Below, in pieces: positions 27,443 through 35,245 of a DNA stretch of 64,000 nucleotides (position 1 is its first letter; each line of letters opens with the position of its first letter). This DNA comes from PALSA-505 sp963762615 (GTDB taxonomy: Bacteria > Actinomycetota > Actinomycetes > Streptosporangiales > Streptosporangiaceae): NCBI GenBank assembly GCA_963762615.1, contig CAVXLG010000012.1, positions 372,001 to 436,000 of the forward strand, read 5' to 3'. The notes under the pieces are model-generated. The model was given only the letters and a program-made list of their open reading frames with translations. It was not told the DNA's origin and did no database searches. The position numbers were made by a program, and so were the translations under genes.

Positions 27443-27598
27443 ATGCAGAAGTGGGAGTACGCAACGGTGCCGCTGCTAGTGCACGCGACCAAAGAGATCC
27501 TCGACAACTGGGGAGATGACGGCTGGGAGCTGGTGGCCGTCGTGCCCGGCCCCAGCCAGGAGCAACTGGTGGCGTACCTGAAACGGCCGAAGGGGTGA
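27443..27598 (+). CDS. Small DUF4177-like protein
   Basis: 51 residues (MQKWEYATVPLLVHATKEIL then DNWGDDGWELVAVVPG). The W-E-Y-x-T/V start and NxxGxDGWELVxV core are typical of the DUF4177 family. It is too short to be found by length-based prediction. The stop overlaps the start of the RidA-like gene by four bases (GTGA), an operon common in actinomycetes. Function is unknown. Confidence 0.8.
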   Translation: MQKWEYATVPLLVHATKEILDNWGDDGWELVAVVPGPSQEQLVAYLKRPKG

Positions 27599-28062
27599 GC
27601 TCGCCGGAAGTCCGGCTGGCGGCGCTCGGTCTCGCCCTGCCGCAGGTGGCCGCGCCCGTCGCGGCTTATCTGCCCGCGGTCCGCACCGGGCGCTACGTGT
27701 ACACCGCCGGGCAGCTCCCGATGGCCGAGGGCAAGCTGCTGGCGACCGGCAAGGTGGGAGCCGAGATCAGCGCCGGGGAGGCGGCCCGGCTGGCTCGGAC
27801 CTGCGCGCTGAACGCGCTGGCCGCCGTCGCCTCGGTGGTCGGCGAGCTGGCATCAGTCCGGCGCATCGTCAAGGTGACCGGGTTCGTGGCCAGCTCCCCC
27901 GGCTTTACCGGGCAGGCGCAGGTGCTGAACGGCGCGAGCGAGCTGTTGCTGGAAGTGCTGGGCGAGGCGGGCCGGCACGCCAGGAGCGCGGTCGGAGTCG
28001 CGGAGCTGCCGCTCGACGCCCCGGTGGAGGTCGAGCTGATCGCGGAGATCGGCGACGATTAG
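27595..28062 (+). CDS. RidA/YjgF family protein
   Basis: 155 residues from GTG 27,595. The RidA fold is visible: VAAYLPAVRTGRYVYTAGQL, ATGKVGAEISAGEAARLAR, TCALNALAAVASVVGELASV, VKVTGFVASSPGFTGQAQVL. The late Arg normally used for enamine/imine deamination occurs in the segment AGRHARSAVGVAELPLDAPV, as in the actinomycete subgroup. It probably clears reactive imines. Coupled to the DUF4177-like gene. Confidence 0.85.
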   Translation: MSSPEVRLAALGLALPQVAAPVAAYLPAVRTGRYVYTAGQLPMAEGKLLATGKVGAEISAGEAARLARTCALNALAAVASVVGELASVRRIVKVTGFVASSPGFTGQAQVLNGASELLLEVLGEAGRHARSAVGVAELPLDAPVEVELIAEIGDD

Positions 28063-28130
28063 GCCGTGTCCGTTGCGCCGCCGAGGATGCTAGCGACGTG
28101 CCCTGAAGCCGCAGGCAAGGGAGGATCGTC

Positions 28131-29081
28131 ATCGGCCGCACCCGCCTCAAGCTGCCAGCGGGGCTGACCGCGCGGGTCCGGGAGGCGGCCGGCGGCCAGG
28201 CGGAGCCGCCGGTCCCGCGTGACTCTGCCACGGTCATGCTGCTGCGGCCCGCAGAAGGCGGTCCCGAGGTGGCCGCCGCCGGGGATACCGCCGGCCGGAG
28301 CCAGACCGGCCCCGGCAGGGCGGCCGCCGGCGGCACTGGCCGGAGCCGGACCGGCCGGGACGAGACCAGCCCCGGCCTTGAGGTGTACATGCTCCGGCGC
28401 AAGCAGAGCATGCCGTTCGCGCCGGGCGCCTTCGTTTTCCCCGGAGGCTCGGTCGACGCCAGGGACTCCGACAGCGAGGTCGCCTGGGCGGGTCCGGATG
28501 TGACCGAGTGGGGTCGGCGGCTGGGTACCACCCCCGAGCTCGCCCGCGGCCTGCTCTGCGCCGCGGTCAGGGAAACGTTCGAGGAGTCGGGCGTGCTGCT
28601 CGCCGGGGCATCACCAGATGACATGACCGTGCCGCCTCCGGCGGATCTCGAGCCGGACCGGCTGGCCCTGCTGGACGGGTCGCTGTCGCTGGCCGGCCTG
28701 CTGGCCCGGCGGGGCCTGGTGCTCAGGTCCGACCAGCTCAAGCCGTGGGCCAGGTGGATCACCCCGGAGCTGGAGACCCGCCGCTACGACACCAGGTTCT
28801 TCGCGGCCGTGCTGCCCGCGCGGCAGCAGACCAGGGAGATCCGCGACGAGGCCGATCAGGTCGCCTGGCTGCCGCCCTCCCAGGTGCTCACGGCGGCCGG
28901 CCGGGGCGAGGTCGCCCTCATGCCGCCTACCGCGGTGACCCTGGCCGAGCTCGCGGACTGCGGCGGCGTCGGCGCGGCGCTGGCGGCGCCGCGCGAGATC
29001 ACCCCCCGGCTGCCCCTGATCACAGTGGAAGACGGGCAGGCATGGCTGACCATGCCGGCCGGGCTGGAGTACCCGATATGA
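28131..29081 (+). CDS. NUDIX hydrolase, possible ATC start
   Basis: The fold begins before the first ATG (28,236, inside strand ATVMLLRPAEG), and the residues upstream (GRTRLKLPAGLTARVREAAG) match the N-terminus usual for this actinomycete family. The only codons near a ribosome site (gggagg, 28,119-28,124) are ATC at 28,125 or 28,131; no ATG, GTG or TTG exists between the upstream stop (28,104) and 28,236. The Nudix helix REtFEESGVLL follows FVFPGGSVDARDSDSEV, with a long insert as in NUDT19-type enzymes. The stop overlaps the next ATG (ATGA). It is either a true ATC start or a mutated/misread ATG. Confidence 0.8.
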   Translation: MGRTRLKLPAGLTARVREAAGGQAEPPVPRDSATVMLLRPAEGGPEVAAAGDTAGRSQTGPGRAAAGGTGRSRTGRDETSPGLEVYMLRRKQSMPFAPGAFVFPGGSVDARDSDSEVAWAGPDVTEWGRRLGTTPELARGLLCAAVRETFEESGVLLAGASPDDMTVPPPADLEPDRLALLDGSLSLAGLLARRGLVLRSDQLKPWARWITPELETRRYDTRFFAAVLPARQQTREIRDEADQVAWLPPSQVLTAAGRGEVALMPPTAVTLAELADCGGVGAALAAPREITPRLPLITVEDGQAWLTMPAGLEYPI

Positions 29082-29941
29082 CAGCTGACCGGCCGGCCGA
29101 GCCCGGCCCCGCCGGGAGCCGGGTACCCCCGCCCGGGGGGATCGACGGCTCCGGCAGCCGGTCGGCGCGATGCATCCTGGCTCCGAATCCGTCACCGATG
29201 ACCCTCGACGGCACCAACACCTGGGTGATCGCCGCGCCGGGCTCGTCGTCGGCGATCGTGGTCGACCCCGGGCCCGCCGACGAGGGTCACCTGCGGCAGG
29301 TAACGGCGGCGGCGACACGGGACGGGCGCCGGGTCGGGCAGATCCTGCTCACGCATGGCCACGCTGACCACTCAGCCGGGGCCAGGCTGCTTGCCGAGAT
29401 GACCGCCGCACCGGTCCGGGCCGCCGATCCCGCGTACCGGCTCGGCGGAGACGGGCTCGGGCCCGGTGACGTGGTCGCCGGGGCGGGCGCCGAGATCCGC
29501 GTCGTGGCAACCCCGGGGCATTCGGCCGACTCGGTCTGTTTCCTCCTGCCAGCGGACGACGTCCTGCTGACCGGTGACACGGTGCTCGGCCGTGGCACCA
29601 CGGTGATCGCCGGCGACGGGCACCTCGGCGACTACCTCGGCTCGCTGGACCGGCTCCGCGCGCTGGCGGACTCGGCCGGCCTGGCCGCGCTGCTGCCTGG
29701 CCACGGGCCGGTGCTGCGCGATCCGGCGGGGACGCTGGACTACTACATCGGGCACCGCAAGGACAGGCTCGCCGAGGTCAGGGCGGCGCTGGCCGCGGGC
29801 GACCGGACCGCGGCACAGATCGTGGCGCGGGTGTACTCCGACGTCGACCGGGAGCTGTGGACGTTCGCCGAGTGGTCGGTCCGGGCACAGCTGGAGTACC
29901 TGGGCGAGCGCGGTGAGCTGCCGCCAGGCGTTCGGAAATAA
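29078..29941 (+). CDS. Metallo-beta-lactamase-fold hydrolase (LACTB2-like)
   Basis: 287 residues, coupled to the NUDIX gene by ATGA. Zinc motifs are ILLTHGHADHSAGA (HxHxDH), ATPGHSADSVCF, LLTGDTVLG and LLPGHGPVL. After the catalytic domain a C-terminal helical winged region (YYIGHRKDRLAEVRAALAAG) matches endoribonuclease LACTB2-like proteins. The substrate is unknown; RNA or small thioesters are possible. The neighbours (NUDIX, RidA, Crp) are conserved in Streptomyces near crp. Confidence 0.87.
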   Translation: MTADRPAEPGPAGSRVPPPGGIDGSGSRSARCILAPNPSPMTLDGTNTWVIAAPGSSSAIVVDPGPADEGHLRQVTAAATRDGRRVGQILLTHGHADHSAGARLLAEMTAAPVRAADPAYRLGGDGLGPGDVVAGAGAEIRVVATPGHSADSVCFLLPADDVLLTGDTVLGRGTTVIAGDGHLGDYLGSLDRLRALADSAGLAALLPGHGPVLRDPAGTLDYYIGHRKDRLAEVRAALAAGDRTAAQIVARVYSDVDRELWTFAEWSVRAQLEYLGERGELPPGVRK

Positions 29942-30014
29942 GGGCCTGGGATCAGTCCGGCCCAGAGCGCCCCGCAATAGGGCGTCGACCCTGCGAAGGT
30001 CCATCGGACCCGCC

Positions 30015-30731
30015 CTAGCGTGCACGCCTGCGCAGCCGGTCGGTGTCCAGCAGCACCACCGACCGGGCCGACAGATGTATCCAGCCACGGGTGACGAAGT
30101 CGGCGAGCGCCTTGTTGACCGTTTCCCTCGACGCGCCCACCAGCTGGGCGAGCTCCTCCTGGGTCAGGTCGTGATTCACGTGCAGCCCGTCGTCCTGCCA
30201 TTCGCCGAACCGGTCGGCCAGGTCGAGCAGCTGCTTGGCCACCCGGCCCGGGACGTCGGTGAAGACCAGGTCGGCCATCACGTCGTTGGCCCGGCGCAGC
30301 CGCTGGGCCAGCGCCCGCAGCAGGTGCAGAGCGACCTCCGGCCGGTCGGTCAGCCAGACGAGCAGCTTGTCATGGGCGAGTGCGGCCAGCTGCGCGTCGG
30401 TGATGGCCGAAGCGCTCGCCGTTCGCGGCCGCGGGTCGAAGAGCGACAGCTCACCGAACATCTCGCCCGGACCGATCACGCTGAGCAGGTTCTCCCGGCC
30501 GTCTGGCGCCGTCCGGGTGAGCTTGATCTTCCCCTCCAGGACCACGTACAGGCGGTCGCCCTCGTCGCCCTCGGCGAACAGCCGCTCGCCGCGGCTGAGC
30601 TTGACATCGGTCATGCGCGACCGCAGCGCCCTCGCCCCGTCTTCGTCGAGCGACTCGAACAATGGCGCTCGGCTCAGCACGCTCTGGCGGTCGTCCACCG
30701 GATCCTCCCGGACACTATCGGGCACGCTCAT
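30015..30731 (-). CDS. crp: Crp/Fnr-family transcription regulator
   Basis: 238 residues from ATG 30,731. The cyclic-nucleotide domain has LFAEGDEGDRLYVVLEGKIK, the phosphate-binding cassette GEMFGELSLFDPRPRTASA, and a long dimer helix (LRALAQRLRRANDVMADLVF). The C-terminal helix-turn-helix is LTQEELAQLVGASRETVNKA followed by LADFVTRGW. This matches the actinomycete cAMP receptor Crp in size and context (next to NUDIX and MBL genes on one side and a secreted hydrolase on the other). It likely regulates germination, growth or metabolism through cAMP. Confidence 0.92.
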   Translation of the reverse strand: MSVPDSVREDPVDDRQSVLSRAPLFESLDEDGARALRSRMTDVKLSRGERLFAEGDEGDRLYVVLEGKIKLTRTAPDGRENLLSVIGPGEMFGELSLFDPRPRTASASAITDAQLAALAHDKLLVWLTDRPEVALHLLRALAQRLRRANDVMADLVFTDVPGRVAKQLLDLADRFGEWQDDGLHVNHDLTQEELAQLVGASRETVNKALADFVTRGWIHLSARSVVLLDTDRLRRRAR

Positions 30732-30888
30732 AAGTGTCTCGCATTTACCGCGTTGCGCGCGAGCAGGACTACCCGCGGCCCCCGCAGCGATGATCGCGAC
30801 TCGCCGGGCCATATACACCAGATTAGGGACCTGCCTATTTACAATGCCGATGCACTCTGACTGGCATGAGCATTCAGGGGAGTTCCAG

Positions 30889-32181
30889 ATGCGAAAGCAG
30901 TGGCGAGGTACGGTATGGCGCAATGCGGCGCGAACGCTGGTCGCCTGCCTGCTGTTCGCGGCGGTCGCGGCGGCCCCGCCCGGATGGGCGGTTACGTCCG
31001 GCCCCGGCCCGAGCGCAGGTGCCGTGTCTGCCGCGGCCAGGCAGGTGAGCAAGCGCGAGGCAGCGGTCAATGCCGCCCGGGTCCAGCTCGCGGAAGCTAA
31101 CACGCGGCTGGCCAGCCTGCGGGTCAAGGCCGAGGTGGTGATCGAGCGCTACGACAAGACCATGGTGGCGATGCACCAGGCCGCTGTGGCCTACCGGGCG
31201 GCAGAGGCACGCCTCACCCGGGCCGCCGCGGCGGAGCAGCAGAGCCGCCGGCAGGTCGCCGCGCTGGCCGCCCAGGACTACGAGTCAGGCTCCGGATTCG
31301 GCAGCATGGCCGCCATGCTGGGCAACTCCGGCGGGCCGCAGGCCTTCCTCAGCGGGGCCGACGCCGAGCAGCAGCTCGCCCAGCAGGGCACCGACGTGCT
31401 GTCCGAGGACCGGGCGTCGAAGGTAGTGGCCAGCGTATTCCGCGCGCAGGCCCGGCAGGCGCTGGACATCGAGCAGGCCGCGGCCAGGCGGGCGAAAGCG
31501 CTCAAGATTGCTGTCCAGGCGGCGCTCCAGCGCCAGCTCGCGGCTGTGCAGGCGAGCCAGGCAAGCACGAGGCGGCTGGAGAAAGAGCTCGGCGCGGCCC
31601 GGGCACACGCGTTCGAGCTGCAGCAGGCCAGGCAGCGCGCGCTGGCCGCGGCCGCGGCCAGGCAGCGCGCCCTGCAGGCACAGCAGGCGCAGCAGGCGGC
31701 CGCCGCCAGTTCATCAGGATCCGGCGGTTCCGGCGGGTTCACCCCGACCATCGCTCCCGGCGGGTCCAGCAGCTGGGCCTCGAGCTTTTCGCTAGCCCAG
31801 GGCGCCAGCGCGGCGCAGGGCAACGAGGCCGCCAACTGGGCCCTGAGCCAGCTCGGCAAGCCCTACCAGTGGGGCGCCGCCGGGCCTAACACCTACGACT
31901 GCTCGGGACTGACGATGATGGCGTGGGCGCATGCCGGCGTTCAGCTGCAGCACTGGACCGGCTTCCAGTGGCCGTCCGGGCCGCACATCCCGATTTCCCA
32001 GTTGCGCCGGGGCGACCTCGTCTTCTACGCCACCGACACCTCGGCTCCGGCCACCATCCACCACGTCGGCATCTATATAGGCAACGGGCAGATGGTGGAC
32101 GCGCCCTACACCGGGGTGGACGTCCGGATCGACTCGATCTTCTGGCCGGGGCTGATCGGGGCCACCCGCCCGGCCGGCTGA
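30889..32181 (+). CDS. Secreted NlpC/P60 peptidoglycan hydrolase (first)
   Basis: 430 residues from ATG 30,889 with ribosome site cagggga. A signal peptide (WRNAARTLVACLLFAAVAAA) precedes a long Ala/Gln-rich coiled coil (about 50-250, with LQQARQRALAAAAARQRALQ) and a Ser/Gly linker. The C-terminal NlpC/P60 domain has catalytic Cys in YDCSGLTMMAWAH, His in IHHVGIYIGNG, and a polar third residue downstream. RipA-like architecture: the coiled coil probably inhibits or localises the D-gamma-glutamyl-diaminopimelate endopeptidase. It is divergent from crp, whose product may regulate it. Confidence 0.9.
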   Translation: MRKQWRGTVWRNAARTLVACLLFAAVAAAPPGWAVTSGPGPSAGAVSAAARQVSKREAAVNAARVQLAEANTRLASLRVKAEVVIERYDKTMVAMHQAAVAYRAAEARLTRAAAAEQQSRRQVAALAAQDYESGSGFGSMAAMLGNSGGPQAFLSGADAEQQLAQQGTDVLSEDRASKVVASVFRAQARQALDIEQAAARRAKALKIAVQAALQRQLAAVQASQASTRRLEKELGAARAHAFELQQARQRALAAAAARQRALQAQQAQQAAAASSSGSGGSGGFTPTIAPGGSSSWASSFSLAQGASAAQGNEAANWALSQLGKPYQWGAAGPNTYDCSGLTMMAWAHAGVQLQHWTGFQWPSGPHIPISQLRRGDLVFYATDTSAPATIHHVGIYIGNGQMVDAPYTGVDVRIDSIFWPGLIGATRPAG

Positions 32182-32235
32182 CCCGCCCGGCTGACCCGGC
32201 CCGGCTGACCCGCCCGGCTGACCCGGCCGGGGGCT
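32178..32235. repeat. Short tandem repeat between convergent genes
   Basis: The 14-16-bp unit ggctgacccg(c/g)cc is repeated four times directly after the NlpC gene. The C+G-rich array could pair with itself and act as a transcription stop. Confidence 0.6.
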
Positions 32236-32262
32236 GCGTCGCGGCCGCCCCGGCCAGGCTTC

Positions 32263-33891
32263 CTAGTGGCCGGCCGCCAGCTGCCCGATCCGGACGATGA
32301 CCAGGATCATCGCGACGGCCAGGTACAGCCGCAGCGCCGACATGCCCAGCTTGCGCCCGAAGGACATGACCGGCCTGTCCAGCAGCGTGAGCGGCGGCAT
32401 CCGCCAGCCGGCCCGCTCCGTCCGGTCGACCGGCAGGCCGGCCGGCGAGCCGGCCCGCAGCCGCCGGGCCAGCGCGAGGCCGCCGGTCAGCACCGAGCCG
32501 GCCGCGCAGCAGGCCAGGATCGTCACGATCTGCCCGGCCGTGATCGCCGGGAACAGCACCGACGCGGTGAGCACGACCGACAGGGTCACCAGGACGGCAA
32601 CCACCGCCGAGGTGAACACGTTGGTCATGCGCCCGTTGACCCACGGACCGAGCACGGCCTTGTCGTTGCACAGCAGCAGCAGGAATACCGTCGCCGACGG
32701 CAGCAGCACCCCGGCCAGCACCTGCACGCCCTCGGTCAGCAGGCCGAGCGGGGAGCCGGGGATGAGCACCACCGCGGCGGCCGCGGCGACGAGCCCCGCG
32801 TAGATCGCGTAGAAGCCCCTGGCCCCCTTGACCCCGCGGTGCAGTGAGTGCTTGAGGCCGAAGACATCGCCGATGGCGTAGGCGGTGGACAGGGACACCG
32901 CGAACGCGCCGATGATCGAGGCGTCCAGCAGGGCGATCGCGAACAGCACCCCGGCCGCCCGGCCCGCGTACGCGCCCAGCCCGTGGGCCAGCCCGGCCGC
33001 GTCGGTGAACTGGCCGAAGCCGCGCGTCCCGGCGAACGCGGCGGCAGCAGCGCCCATCAGCGCGGCGGCGCCGACCACCACGGTGCCGATACCGATCCAC
33101 AGGTCGGCCTTCTCGTACTTCATGAACCGCGGGGTGATCCGCTTGTCGATGACGTAGCTCTGCTGGAAGAACAGCTGCCAGGGAGCGACCGTGGTGCCGA
33201 CGATCCCGATGATCAGCAGCATCACGACGGACAGCTGGCCGGAGCCGCCGGGCAGCTGCGGGATCACCAGGCCCCGGGCCATCTGCGACGCGTGCGGGTG
33301 GGCGAGCAGGTAGACCGGGATCAGCAGCAGGCTCGCGCCGCAGAACGCCAGGGCCATCCGCTCGAACCTGCGGAAGCTGCCGGTGAACGCGGACCCGACG
33401 ATCACCGCCGCGGCCAGCCCTACCGAGCCGGCCTTCGGCAGGCCCAGGTAGCCGGCGGCCAGGGTGATGCCGATGAACTCGGTAATGATCGTCAGCGCGT
33501 TCAGTATGAACAGGTCGATGACGCTGAATGCGCCCCAGAACTTGCCGAACCGCTCCAGGATCAGCCGCGCGTGCCCGACGCCGGTTACCGACCCGAGCCG
33601 CAGCACCATCTCCTGATTCACGTACAGCACCGGCACCAGGAGCAGCAGCGTCCACAGCAGGCGGGTGCCGTAGTTCTGGCCGGCCTGGCCGTAGGTGGCG
33701 AACGCGCCCGCGTCGTTGTCGCCGACCATCACGATCAGCCCGGGGCCGACGATGGCCAGCAGAGTCTTGAGCGTGGCCGACTTGCCGCGGCGCGCCGCGG
33801 TGTCGTCCAGCCGGATGGTGCCGAGAGCGCCGCGGATGTCGCCGACGTGCTCGGCGTCGAGCACCGCGCTGCGGGTCTGCGTCGTGGCCAT
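32263..33891 (-). CDS. NRAMP-family divalent metal transporter, probable Mg2+ type
   Basis: 542 residues from ATG 33,891 (ribosome site gggaggtgg). Eleven or more hydrophobic helices follow the NRAMP order, but the hallmark motifs differ. TM1 reads VMVGDNDAGAFATYGQAG where canonical Mn/Fe transporters have DPGN, and TM6 reads GTTVAPWQLFFQQS where a MPH/APH motif is usual. Such changes mark non-canonical NRAMP branches, including Mg2+-transporting relatives. An M-box Mg2+ riboswitch in its leader (34,178-34,348) supports magnesium as the physiological cargo. Specificity is inferred, not shown. A 23-codon upstream ORF sits between riboswitch and gene. Confidence 0.87.
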   Translation of the reverse strand: MATTQTRSAVLDAEHVGDIRGALGTIRLDDTAARRGKSATLKTLLAIVGPGLIVMVGDNDAGAFATYGQAGQNYGTRLLWTLLLLVPVLYVNQEMVLRLGSVTGVGHARLILERFGKFWGAFSVIDLFILNALTIITEFIGITLAAGYLGLPKAGSVGLAAAVIVGSAFTGSFRRFERMALAFCGASLLLIPVYLLAHPHASQMARGLVIPQLPGGSGQLSVVMLLIIGIVGTTVAPWQLFFQQSYVIDKRITPRFMKYEKADLWIGIGTVVVGAAALMGAAAAAFAGTRGFGQFTDAAGLAHGLGAYAGRAAGVLFAIALLDASIIGAFAVSLSTAYAIGDVFGLKHSLHRGVKGARGFYAIYAGLVAAAAAVVLIPGSPLGLLTEGVQVLAGVLLPSATVFLLLLCNDKAVLGPWVNGRMTNVFTSAVVAVLVTLSVVLTASVLFPAITAGQIVTILACCAAGSVLTGGLALARRLRAGSPAGLPVDRTERAGWRMPPLTLLDRPVMSFGRKLGMSALRLYLAVAMILVIVRIGQLAAGH

Positions 33892-34009
33892 GATGACCAC
33901 CTCCCTCTGCCCGGTCAGGGCGTCCTGGGAGGCACGCGGCATCCGTCAGCGCTGCGCTCAGGCGCAGCACGTCGGGTCATGCCGGAGAACAGCCCGCGCA
34001 GGGGGGCGG

Positions 34010-34081
34010 TTACCGCGTGCCGGAAGGGAACGAGGACATGCTGGAGCGGGGCCGATGATGACCCGGTCTACTGCTATCCAT
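34010..34081 (-). CDS. Upstream ORF in the M-box leader, 23 residues
   Basis: ATG 34,081 with an excellent ribosome site (ggaggagg, seven bases upstream) encodes MDSSRPGHHRPRSSMSSFPS followed by GTR and a stop. Its spacing and ribosome site make translation likely. It lies 100 bp downstream of the M-box and 118 bp upstream of the transporter start, as expected for a leader peptide with a regulatory role. Its sequence (Pro, His, Arg, Ser) offers proline codons where Mg2+-dependent stalling could occur. Confidence 0.5.
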   Translation of the reverse strand: MDSSRPGHHRPRSSMSSFPSGTR

Positions 34082-34101
34082 GTCTCGCCTCCTCCGGCCG
34101 T

Positions 34102-34142
34102 GGCACGCGGGGGTGCCGATGTGTCGATGACACAACTGTGTC
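34102..34142 (-). promoter_or_regulatory. Mutually exclusive hairpins downstream of the M-box
   Basis: Three inverted repeats cluster here: GGCAC-gcggg(g)-GTGCC (34,102-34,117), TGTC-gat-GACA (34,122-34,132) and GACACA-ac-TGTGTC (34,129-34,142). The last two share GACA and cannot form together. They lie between the aptamer and the upstream ORF and form a candidate expression platform. Confidence 0.4.
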
Positions 34143-34177
34143 GCCGAGCTGGCACGCGGGAGGATTCCGGTCAGAGC

Positions 34178-34348
34178 CGGGACACCCCTACTCGTCAGAG
34201 CTTTGGCACGACGCGACGTAGCGCCCGCAGGCGCAGCCACTTCGGGTCACCCCTTAGCCCGGGGAGACCTGTCCTGACCCTGGGCGTCTCTCGACGTCGT
34301 GGGATCAGTGGCCTATGTTCGCGTCGACGCCTCACCGAACGAGGTGCC
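34178..34348 (-). ncRNA. M-box (ykoK) Mg2+ riboswitch
   Basis: On the minus strand the conserved actinobacterial M-box blocks appear in order: GGTGAGGCG, ACATAGGCCACTG, GACGTCGAGAGACGCC, AGGGTCAGGACAGGT, GTGACCCGAAGTGGCTGCG, CGCTACG, and GTGCCAAAGCTCTGACGAGT. The aptamer binds several Mg2+ ions and folds compactly when magnesium is plentiful, switching off the downstream transporter. It lies about 290 nt upstream of the NRAMP-family gene on the same strand. Boundaries are approximate. Confidence 0.92.
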
Positions 34349-34361
34349 TACTACACCTAAC

Positions 34362-34391
34362 ACGATACCTGCCCGGTATCTTCCGGGGCAA
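34362..34391 (-). promoter_or_regulatory. Probable promoter of the M-box/NRAMP transcript
   Basis: A -35-like TTGCCC (34,386-34,391) and a -10-like TATCGT (34,362-34,367) are separated by 18 bp and end just upstream of the M-box 5' boundary. Confidence 0.45.
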
Positions 34392-34462
34392 AGGCCCGGA
34401 TGGCTTGCGGCCCGCTGAAGCGGCTACGGCCTGATGGCCACAGCCGGGTGGACGGGCGGCAG

Positions 34463-34954
34463 TCAGCCCCCGTGCGCGACCGCGTGTTTGCGGGCGGCCC
34501 GGATCTCCGCCTCGGCTTCCGCCCGCCCGGCCCACGCGGTCCCGGCCTCCACGGACTTGCCGGGCTCGAGTTCCTTGTAGACCTCGAAGAAATGCTGAAT
34601 TTCCAGCCGGTCGAATTCCGAGACCTGCTGGATGTCCCGCAGCCGCTTCATCCGGGGATCGGTGGCGGGCACGCACAGCACCTTGTCGTCCGCGCCCATC
34701 TCGTCGCGCATCCGGAACATGCCGATCGCCCGGCACCTGATCACGCAGCCGGGGAAGGTGGGCTCCTCCAGGAGGACCAGAGCGTCCAGCGGATCGCCGT
34801 CGTCGGCCAGGGTGTCCTCGATGAACCCGTAGTCGGCCGGGTACCTGGTCGAGGTGAACAGCATCCTGTCCAGCCGGATCCGGCCGGTCTCGTGATCCAT
34901 CTCGTACTTGTTCCGCTGCCCCTTGGGGATCTCGATGATCACATCGAAGTCCAC
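34463..34954 (-). CDS. ppa: Inorganic pyrophosphatase
   Basis: 163 residues from GTG 34,954, ribosome site ggaggggg. Family I soluble pyrophosphatase: VDFDVIIEIPKGQRNKYEMD, RLDRMLFTSTRYPADYGFIE, the metal-binding D-x-D-P-x-D motif DDGDPLDALVL, and the KELEPGKSVEAGTAW tail. It hydrolyses pyrophosphate in the cytosol, pulling biosynthetic reactions forward. It is divergent from the dac gene. Confidence 0.95.
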   Translation of the reverse strand: MDFDVIIEIPKGQRNKYEMDHETGRIRLDRMLFTSTRYPADYGFIEDTLADDGDPLDALVLLEEPTFPGCVIRCRAIGMFRMRDEMGADDKVLCVPATDPRMKRLRDIQQVSEFDRLEIQHFFEVYKELEPGKSVEAGTAWAGRAEAEAEIRAARKHAVAHGG

Positions 34955-35084
34955 CTCGGCACCCCCTCCGTACGCAGCAGGCCAGGCCCTCACGGCAGGC
35001 CAGAATCTACCGGGACATACCCTAATCGGTCGCCGGCGACGCCCGCCGTTCGGGACGACCCGGTTGCGCTGCGGGCGTATACAA

Positions 35085-35245
35085 GAGTCCAGCATTCTCG
35101 CGAGGGGACTGCCATGGTTCAGAGCCTGTCCGGCTCTTCGCCGCCGCGGGGCGGTGCGGCGCGCGAGTCCAGCATTCTCGCGAGGGGGCGTGCCATGGTT
35201 CAGAGCCCGCCCGGCTCTTCGCCGCCGCGGGGCGGTGCGGCGCGC
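35085..35245 (+). repeat. 80-81-bp tandem duplication containing the dac start region
   Basis: Two copies (from 35,085 and 35,165) both contain gagtccagcattctcgcgag, a cgagggg ribosome site, and an ATG followed by the same 14-residue coding stretch. The two ATGs (35,114 and 35,195) are 81 bp apart and in the same frame. Confidence 0.9.

Noticed and set aside
30732..30888. c-di-AMP riboswitch before the first NlpC/P60 gene
   Set aside because: The 157-bp divergent gap lacks the conserved blocks found before the second NlpC/P60 gene.
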